A stretch of DNA of 14,558 bases from CAZMVY01 sp964569765 (lineage in GTDB: Bacteria > Planctomycetota > Phycisphaerae > UBA1845 > PWPN01), in NCBI GenBank assembly GCA_964569765.1, contig CAZMVY010000122.1, forward strand, positions 1 to 14,558, in the 5' to 3' direction. This document shows, in pieces, positions 1 through 5,504 of the stretch. Position 1 is the stretch's first letter, and each line of letters begins with the position of its first letter. A program made the translations under genes and the position numbers. The notes beneath the pieces are model-generated. The model was not told the origin of the DNA, made no database searches, and worked only from the letters and a program-made list of their open reading frames with translations.

Positions 1-1194
1 GCCACCGCCCCCACCGCCGCCGGTTGCATCGCCCGTCCGGACGAAGACCTTGCCCGGGGCCCAGGCCGCCTTGCGTTCGGTGCTGCTGCGGCCGATCGAG
101 GCGCCGATGAAGTACGACACCCCGGTCGAGATCGTCTGCGGAACCGTCCACGAATAGGTGGTCTGGGTAACAGGCAGGCCGCCGGCGATCAGCGGTTCCT
201 TACCCGTATAGAGCGGCAGCGTGGTCGTGACATTCGTGGCCTCCACGTAGAACAGATCGATCGTCGCCGTGCCCTTCGGATCGATGCCGCGGAACTCGAT
301 CAGCACCTGTGCGCCGACGGGGACCATCATCACGCCGCTGGCAGGCTGCGTAAGCCGGATGTCGAGATCGCTCGTACCACCGCCGGTCGAGGTGCCACCG
401 CCGGTCGAGCCGATGGTGACCCAACCGGGCGCATAGCGGGCAGTCCGGCCGGTACTCGTGACGATCGAGGCCCCGACGTAGTACGTGCCATTGGCCACGC
501 CGGCCGTGTTCCACACCTGCGACGTGGCGGACTTGCTCAGGCCCTGGGCGATGTAGACGACGCCGTTGGCAAAGTTGCTGTCCGTGTCGTAGAAAACATC
601 AATGGTCGCATCGCCCGCGGGGACGTTCGCAACGAACTGAATTGTCACCGCGTCGCCCGCCTTCGCGGAGATGGCGGCCGCCGGCGCCGTAACGAGAAGC
701 GTCGGCTCCCCCGAGAGGATGATCGGCCCGACGAACTGCGTATCGGTGTTTCCGGCGTTGTCGATCACGATGACGCCGATGTAGTACGTGCCGACGGGCA
801 GACCCGTGGTGTCCCACATTGTGACGACGGCCGAGGAACCCTTCTGGGAACGGCTTTCGATGCGGATCTCGTTGCCGTTCATCGTGCCGTCGTTGTCGTA
901 GACGAGGTCGTAGGTGAAGTCATTCTCCGCGTCGCCGGCATCGAAGGCGATCCGCACGGCGTCCCCGACGCCGAAGCTCGCGCCCGGCGCGGGCGAGGTG
1001 AACGACACGTTGGGCGCTGCGTTGGCCGGGGGCGTTGTCTTGCCGGCATCCGAAGGCGGCGTGACGGCCTGCCCCCCGCTCGGGGTGGACGGAAGGAAAA
1101 GCGGACAGCCGCTCTGGCCTGTAAAAAGCGGCGTCAGCGCGACCAGACCGAGCAGCGCCCAGTTGATGCGATGCATAGGCAACACTCGCGACAT
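1..1194 (-). CDS. Exported Ig-like repeat protein, 3' end cut by window edge (paralogue of the gene at 1459-5109)
   Basis: The frame is open for 398 codons from ATG at 1194 to base 1, with no stop in the window. A GGAGGAG ribosome site lies 8 bases before this ATG; the next Met (1176) has no such site. Residues 11-29 form a hydrophobic export segment ending in QSGC30PLF, very close to QQGCPIF of the neighbouring paralogue. Three Ig-like repeats of about 100 residues follow (about 60-160, 165-262, 276-386). The first two carry a YDxD loop, a WNT/WDT strand and a GTYYxG strand; the third is more divergent (FYVEA, TGVSYFIGA). A Gly/Thr/Ser linker (262-275) lies between repeats 2 and 3, and a poly-Gly run sits at the edge. 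By analogy with its paralogue, an FG-GAP propeller may follow outside the window, but this is not seen. The likely role is a cell-surface or secreted structural/binding protein; the ligand is unknown. Confidence 0.86.
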   Translation of the reverse strand, partial: MSRVLPMHRINWALLGLVALTPLFTGQSGCPLFLPSTPSGGQAVTPPSDAGKTTPPANAAPNVSFTSPAPGASFGVGDAVRIAFDAGDAENDFTYDLVYDNDGTMNGNEIRIESRSQKGSSAVVTMWDTTGLPVGTYYIGVIVIDNAGNTDTQFVGPIILSGEPTLLVTAPAAAISAKAGDAVTIQFVANVPAGDATIDVFYDTDSNFANGVVYIAQGLSKSATSQVWNTAGVANGTYYVGASIVTSTGRTARYAPGWVTIGSTGGGTSTGGGTSDLDIRLTQPASGVMMVPVGAQVLIEFRGIDPKGTATIDLFYVEATNVTTTLPLYTGKEPLIAGGLPVTQTTYSWTVPQTISTGVSYFIGASIGRSSTERKAAWAPGKVFVRTGDATGGGGGGG

Positions 1195-1458
1195 AACCGA
1201 TGCTCCTCCGAGGCTTCCCCCTCGCCAAGAATGTTTGCTTTGTGGAGACCCGATGACCCTTGCCTTATCTTCGCAACGTGCCGGCCCGTTTTCAAGCGCG
1301 TTTCGCGAATTCATCATCGTCGGCCCCGTTCGAGTACTTTTTCGGACCTGCCGAACCGCCTCCGCGCGATCCGACCGACGACCGATAGCCCGGCGCTCGG
1401 CCTCTCTGTCAACACGCCCGCCGCGAGGGGAGCATACGCCTCATAACAGAACGCCCCA
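1195..1458. other. 264-base spacer between the two paralogous surface-protein genes
   Basis: No credible gene is seen here. On the minus strand a perfect TTGACA lies at 1412-1407, but the bases 17-19 downstream (GCTATC/TATCGG) match a -10 box poorly. A second loose candidate is GATAAG at 1269-1264 with TTGAAA 20 bases before it, which is too far for a normal promoter. A small TTCGG-N5-CCGAA hairpin lies at 1341-1355. No hairpin with a U tract follows the stop at 1459, so the two genes may be partly co-transcribed. Confidence 0.5.
1203..1209 (-). promoter_or_regulatory. Strong Shine-Dalgarno site GGAGGAG deciding the start at 1194
   Basis: On the minus strand GGAGGAG is followed by 8 bases and ATG. 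It selects 1194 over the in-frame ATG at 1176. Confidence 0.8.
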
Positions 1459-4400
1459 TCACGGCTTGATAAAGCCACCGTAGATCAGGTACGCCTCCCC
1501 GGCACGCGTCTTTCCGTTCGGGCTGGCCATCATCGCCCCGATCAGGATGTCACCCTTCTTGTCGGCATCGACATCGCCCGCCGCCGAAAGCCCGCGGGAA
1601 CGGATACCCATGCCGAGCGCGTCAATGCCGCCGCCGAGGGCGTCGCCGGCGGAGCGCCCCACGAGGGCCACCCCGCGAAGCGAAGCCTTGCCGATGTCCG
1701 CCAGCTTGACCCTGCCGATCAGGCTGTTGCTGCCGAGCACAACATAGACGATCCCGGCCCCGGTGAGGTCGGTCGCGTAGCCGCTGTTCGTAAGGTCGTC
1801 GGGCTTGCCGTCGCCGTTGAAATCCAGCCCGATGGTGGTGCCGTCCGGCAGTCGCGGGCTGGCGCCGGGCGCGGCGATCAGGAGGTCATCCTTCCCGTCG
1901 CCATCTACGTCGCCGGCCGCGGCCACGTTGAACCCGGCCAGGTCGCCGTCATTGGCGCCGACCAGAATCGTCGCGCGCCCGCTGTTCACCAGGTCGGCGA
2001 TGTGGAACCCGCCGGTGGGGCTGACGAGGTCGTTTCCGCCGAAGACGATCAGCGCGGCCCCGACGACCTTGCCGGAATTGGCGGGGTCGGGGTAATAGGG
2101 GATGCCGAAGACGACGTCGGGTTTGCCGTCGCCGTTGAAGTCGCCGCCGCCCGCGAAGACCTCGCCGAACTTGTAGCCCGCCTCGCCGCGGATGTACACG
2201 CCGTTCAACCGTTCTGGGTCGGACGGATCCAGGGCCATTTTCTCAAGGAAGTAATTGCCCTCCGCCTCCAGCGCCCGCCGGAAGACGATATAGGCCGCGC
2301 CCGCGCCGGCGTTTTCGTTCGGCGAGCCGACAATGAAGTCCATCAGGGTGTCGTTGTTGAAGTCCGGGATCGCCTGGACGACCGAGATGCCGGCGCCGGC
2401 CGACGCGCCGACCACTGAGATCGGACGCCGGATGACATCGGCGGCCGTGCCGGTCGGGACCGTATCATAGCCGGTGAAATACCCGCCGGTGCGGATCACG
2501 TACTGGTGCGGACGGGCAACGGTGATCGGGGTGGTGTCACTGGCATCCCAGTAGTTCGTAGTCTTCAACTGATAGACTAATCCGGCGCCCGGGCGGTTCG
2601 CCGGCAGGTCCGGGATGTCCGTCGTCGTCGCGGACTGGTTCGGGGCAGAGATCAGCACAAACTGCGGGCCAGTGGCCGAGCGAATGGCGGAGACCGTCAG
2701 GCCAAACCGGGCATCCGGCGGGGTACCGTCCTCCACCGCCTGCCCCAGGATGCGGCAGCCGTACGGCTCGATGTCCGCCACATCCGTGTACAGGCCCGTG
2801 ACAGGAGCCAGCGCCGGCGACACCGGGCACCACGTCCGAACATCAGCCAACTGCGGATTCAATGTGTACGGTGCCGGATCGCTCGCAAGGTAGAAACCCT
2901 TCCTCCACGCGCTACGATCGTAATCGTCGCATTTGCTGTCGCCGTTCGTATCCCGGAAGGCCTGCCCGAAACACGGCGCGTTGGAGCAGGAGATGTCCGA
3001 GTTGCAGGTCGCCACGCAGTAGCCGAGTTCCGTGGCCTGGCCGACCTCCTGGAGTCGAATCACGCGGTTGCCGTCGCGGTTGAGCGCGGCGCGGGAGTTT
3101 ACCATCCTGTTGCTGCTGTGAATCATCTGGTTGCGGCTGCTGACGATAACGACGCCGCCGCGGAGGAACTGCCCGTCGTTTTCGAGCATGCCCTCGTAGC
3201 CCGTCCTGATGCCCTGATAGAGCAACGAGAGGCTGTCCAGCTTGGGGATGCCGAAGGCCAGCTCGTCCACGCCGTCGCCATCCATGTCGGGCACCGCACA
3301 GACCGACGTAATGCCGGTCGAGACGCTTGAGCCCGGCCGCAGCGCCACGCCGGTGAACAGGACACCCTGGTCCAGACCGTCCGTCGGGCTTGGGGCCGGC
3401 ACGGCGGTCGCAGGGGCGAACGGGTCCATGACCGGATACGGCTTGGCGCCGGTGCGGTTCAGGTCGAAGGTGCCGACCAAACGACCGTTCTTGTTTCCGA
3501 AGATCAGGTAGGCCTCGCCCTCGCCGATCCCGGCGGGATTGATCAAGCCCGGTTTGGCGTACTGGGCAACGACGATGAAGTCGTCCACGAGGTCGCCATC
3601 GAGGTCGCCGACCTTTGCAAAACCGCTGCCGGCGTGATCTTGGAAGTTGAACCCTCGCAGCACAGCGCCGGGCAGTGTGCTCTGGCCGACTTCGCCGACC
3701 CAGAAGTACGGCGGGCGGACGGACAGGCGGGCGGGAGAGGCATCCTCATAGAGCTTCGTACCGTCGGCGGCCAGCAGCCGGCCGACGATGAAGAACTGCC
3801 CCGCCACGCCGGTGGTGGCCCAGTCATACTGTTTGGCGGTGGGGGCGAGTTTATCGGTGATGAGTTGGGGATTTCCGTCGGGCTTGCGGTCGTTGTTGGC
3901 GTCGGCATCGCGATAGAGCGAGACCGTGGCCCCGGCCGGCACCGTGCCGGTGATCCAGCGGATCGTGTACGTGGCGCCCTGGAAAACGACAGTGTCGGCA
4001 AGCGGGGTGGTGACCGTGATGGTGTTCGGGGCGCCGCCGCCCTGTTCGCCGCCGCCCTGGCCGCCGATGATCGTTACGCGGCCGGGGGCATAGGCGGCCA
4101 CCGGGGCGCCAAGGCTTGTAAAGCGCAGCGCGGCACCGACGTAGTAAGTGCCGTCCGCAACCGACGTCGTGTCCCATTGGAGGGTCGTGCGATCGAGACT
4201 GACTCCCGTCGCGATGGTCGGCTCGGTTCCGTCATACGTCTGGTCCACATCGTAGAAGATGTCGAGCGTCGCGCCGACACCGCCAGGAACGCCGGCGGAG
4301 AAGATGATCTCGACCGGCGTGCCCGCGTTCGCGCTCATATACGTGGACGGCTCCATGACATAGACGAACGAGCCCCCGAGCAGGATTGCTCGGCCCGTCG

Positions 4401-5109
4401 CATACACCGTCCCCGACCGCCCGCCCGCGACGGACTCGGTCACGGTGACGCCGACGAAATAAGAACCGGGGGGAACGTTCGTGGTGTTCCAGGTAACAGT
4501 GATGATGCCGGTACCGTTGCCGGAGGCGGCGGCGATCGTCGTTTCGTCGCCGGTGCCGGGGCGGCCATCCTGATCGTAAAACGCGCTGTACGAGAAGAGA
4601 CCCGGCAGGGATGTGCCAAAACGCAGTACGATCTGGGCACCGGGGCTGGCGTTAATGTCCGCCGCCGGGGCCGCAAACGTGATGCTGAACGGCTGCTGGA
4701 CGGTGACCGTGCCGACGGCATAAGCCGTCTGGGCGGTCAGGCCGTCGGAGGCCCAGACCCCGAGGTGGTAGAGACCGGCCGCCACGCCGGCGGTGTTCCA
4801 CAGGGCAGTGACGTTCGTGCCGGCCGGCAGCCCCGTCGCGAAGTACGTCTCGTCGCCGCTGCCGGGGACACCGTCCCGATCGTAAAACGCACGGATGTCG
4901 AGGGAGCCGCTTCCCGCCGCGGAGTAGATGAGGCTGACGGGTGAACCGGCGGCGACGCTCTGGTTCGCGGTTGGGCCGCTGACCGCGAGGCTCAAGGCGG
5001 ACGTAGCGGGTCCGAAGATCGGACAACCTTGCTGAGCAAACAGAAAGGGCGTAACCGCCAAGAGGGCCGCGACCAGGATGTGCTCACGCGAGCAGAATCG
5101 ACGCATCAT
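1459..5109 (-). CDS. Exported Ig-like repeat / seven-bladed FG-GAP (integrin-alpha-type) beta-propeller protein
   Basis: The protein has 1216 residues. Residues 9-25 are a hydrophobic export segment followed by QQGC29PIF. Four Ig-like repeats follow (about 40-137, 140-245, 247-347, 361-466). The first three share FYDxD, WNT/WDT and a Y-V/L-G strand. A Gly/Gln linker (349-360) precedes repeat 4. From about 485 to the end I count seven propeller blades. Six have calcium-type FG-GAP loops: DLDGDLVDD (502), DMDGDGVDE (608), DFNNDTLMD (916), DFNGDGKPD (990), DVDGDGKDD (1067) and DVDADKKGD (1179). Blade 3 (about 795-850) is degenerate and lacks the acidic loop. A Cys-rich insert (698-727) with an EF-hand-like DTNGDSKCDDYD interrupts blades 2-3. 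GGAG sits 9 bases before the ATG. Family knowledge suggests a calcium-stabilised extracellular binding or adhesion scaffold; the ligand is unknown. The protein ends on the last blade with no C-terminal anchor. Confidence 0.94.
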   Translation of the reverse strand: MMRRFCSREHILVAALLAVTPFLFAQQGCPIFGPATSALSLAVSGPTANQSVAAGSPVSLIYSAAGSGSLDIRAFYDRDGVPGSGDETYFATGLPAGTNVTALWNTAGVAAGLYHLGVWASDGLTAQTAYAVGTVTVQQPFSITFAAPAADINASPGAQIVLRFGTSLPGLFSYSAFYDQDGRPGTGDETTIAAASGNGTGIITVTWNTTNVPPGSYFVGVTVTESVAGGRSGTVYATGRAILLGGSFVYVMEPSTYMSANAGTPVEIIFSAGVPGGVGATLDIFYDVDQTYDGTEPTIATGVSLDRTTLQWDTTSVADGTYYVGAALRFTSLGAPVAAYAPGRVTIIGGQGGGEQGGGAPNTITVTTPLADTVVFQGATYTIRWITGTVPAGATVSLYRDADANNDRKPDGNPQLITDKLAPTAKQYDWATTGVAGQFFIVGRLLAADGTKLYEDASPARLSVRPPYFWVGEVGQSTLPGAVLRGFNFQDHAGSGFAKVGDLDGDLVDDFIVVAQYAKPGLINPAGIGEGEAYLIFGNKNGRLVGTFDLNRTGAKPYPVMDPFAPATAVPAPSPTDGLDQGVLFTGVALRPGSSVSTGITSVCAVPDMDGDGVDELAFGIPKLDSLSLLYQGIRTGYEGMLENDGQFLRGGVVIVSSRNQMIHSSNRMVNSRAALNRDGNRVIRLQEVGQATELGYCVATCNSDISCSNAPCFGQAFRDTNGDSKCDDYDRSAWRKGFYLASDPAPYTLNPQLADVRTWCPVSPALAPVTGLYTDVADIEPYGCRILGQAVEDGTPPDARFGLTVSAIRSATGPQFVLISAPNQSATTTDIPDLPANRPGAGLVYQLKTTNYWDASDTTPITVARPHQYVIRTGGYFTGYDTVPTGTAADVIRRPISVVGASAGAGISVVQAIPDFNNDTLMDFIVGSPNENAGAGAAYIVFRRALEAEGNYFLEKMALDPSDPERLNGVYIRGEAGYKFGEVFAGGGDFNGDGKPDVVFGIPYYPDPANSGKVVGAALIVFGGNDLVSPTGGFHIADLVNSGRATILVGANDGDLAGFNVAAAGDVDGDGKDDLLIAAPGASPRLPDGTTIGLDFNGDGKPDDLTNSGYATDLTGAGIVYVVLGSNSLIGRVKLADIGKASLRGVALVGRSAGDALGGGIDALGMGIRSRGLSAAGDVDADKKGDILIGAMMASPNGKTRAGEAYLIYGGFIKP

Positions 5110-5181
5110 GAGTTATGGCTCCATTCCGATTCGGGGGTTGCATGCCCGGTGCCTTCAGGACTGTCACGCGCAGGTCAATCC

Positions 5182-5205
5182 GGCCTGGCGCTCCGACGCC
5201 AGGCC
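5182..5205 (-). other. 9-bp perfect stem-loop in the leader of the FG-GAP gene
   Basis: Arms GGCCTGGCG (5182-5190) and CGCCAGGCC (5197-5205) are perfectly complementary around a 6-base loop. It lies about 75 bases before the ATG and inside the predicted transcript. No U tract follows, so it is not a standard terminator. It could shape mRNA stability or translation; I do not recognise a known riboswitch class. Confidence 0.6.
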
Positions 5206-5238
5206 CGCCAGCATTCAAGGGTCGCACCTCCCGCGACG

Positions 5239-5267
5239 ATTATCCGGCCCGCCAAAAGGCCTGTCAA
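5239..5267 (-). promoter_or_regulatory. Sigma-70-type promoter for the FG-GAP gene
   Basis: Reading the minus strand, a perfect TTGACA (5267-5262) is followed by exactly 17 bases and GATAAT (5244-5239), a 5 of 6 match to TATAAT. Transcription would begin near 5232, giving a leader of about 120 bases before the ATG at 5109. The -35 box forms the left arm of a palindrome. Confidence 0.72.
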
Positions 5268-5292
5268 CGAAGTAGTTGACAGGACTTCCGGC
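5251..5292. repeat. Palindrome joining two back-to-back -35 boxes (candidate shared operator)
   Basis: CCTGTCAAC (5260-5268), spacer GAAGTA, then GTTGACAGG (5275-5283) is a perfect 9-bp inverted repeat. Past one mismatch the pairing continues with AAG/CTT, and after a two-base mismatch with GCC/GGC, so the dyad reaches 5251-5292. Each arm contains a TTGACA facing outward. A dimeric regulator bound here would cover both -35 elements; alternatively the symmetry may simply come from two head-to-head -35 boxes. Confidence 0.62.
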
Positions 5293-5304
5293 GGGGGCCA
5301 ACAT
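5276..5304 (+). promoter_or_regulatory. Possible promoter for the kexin-like protease gene
   Basis: A perfect TTGACA (5276-5281) is followed by 17 bases and CAACAT (5299-5304), which matches TATAAT at only 3 of 6 positions. The site mirrors the stronger promoter on the other strand. The leader to the ATG at 5505 would be about 190 bases. Confidence 0.4.
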
Positions 5305-5355
5305 TAGGGTGTCGGACCGCGCCGCGGACGGCGGGAGGACAGACGTCCGGCCAGA

Positions 5356-5393
5356 GGCGGGCGGCGACCCGCCAGGCAAGCGCCTGAAGGCGC
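5356..5393 (+). other. Two GC hairpins in the protease leader
   Basis: GGCGGG (5356-5361) pairs with CCCGCC (5368-5373). GCGCC (5380-5384) pairs with GGCGC (5389-5393) around a TGAA tetraloop. They lie about 110-150 bases before the start codon. They could be structural leader elements, but short GC stems are common by chance in DNA of this composition. Confidence 0.35.
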
Positions 5394-5504
5394 GGCCCGG
5401 GGCAGCCGGCAGGCGGCCCGCACCACTGCCCGGCGGCAGGAGGACGGGGCTTCGAAAACCCGCCATCCGGGCTGCCCGGAGGATCTGCCATCAAGGAGCA
5501 CACG

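Larger units (their letters stand above)
5110..5504. other. 395-base divergent regulatory gap between surface protein and protease genes
   Basis: No coding frame here has a plausible start, ribosome site or family resemblance. The gap holds a near-consensus minus-strand promoter, a weaker plus-strand promoter, a palindrome spanning both -35 boxes, a 9-bp hairpin in the minus leader and GC-rich hairpins in the plus leader. Both transcripts would have untranslated leaders of more than 100 bases. Confidence 0.7.

Noticed and set aside
914..1483. 189-codon plus-strand frame across the spacer between the two surface-protein genes
   Set aside because: It overlaps the starts and ends of both minus-strand genes, lacks a ribosome site and has no recognisable domain.
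3634..4944. 436-codon plus-strand frame opposite the FG-GAP gene
   Set aside because: Antisense shadow of a well-supported coding region; low-complexity Arg/Gly/Asp composition and no family resemblance.
4061..5000. DNA-level tandem repeats within the FG-GAP gene
   Set aside because: The repeats are visible at protein level only; nucleotide identity between them is low, so they are old domain duplications rather than a recent DNA repeat.
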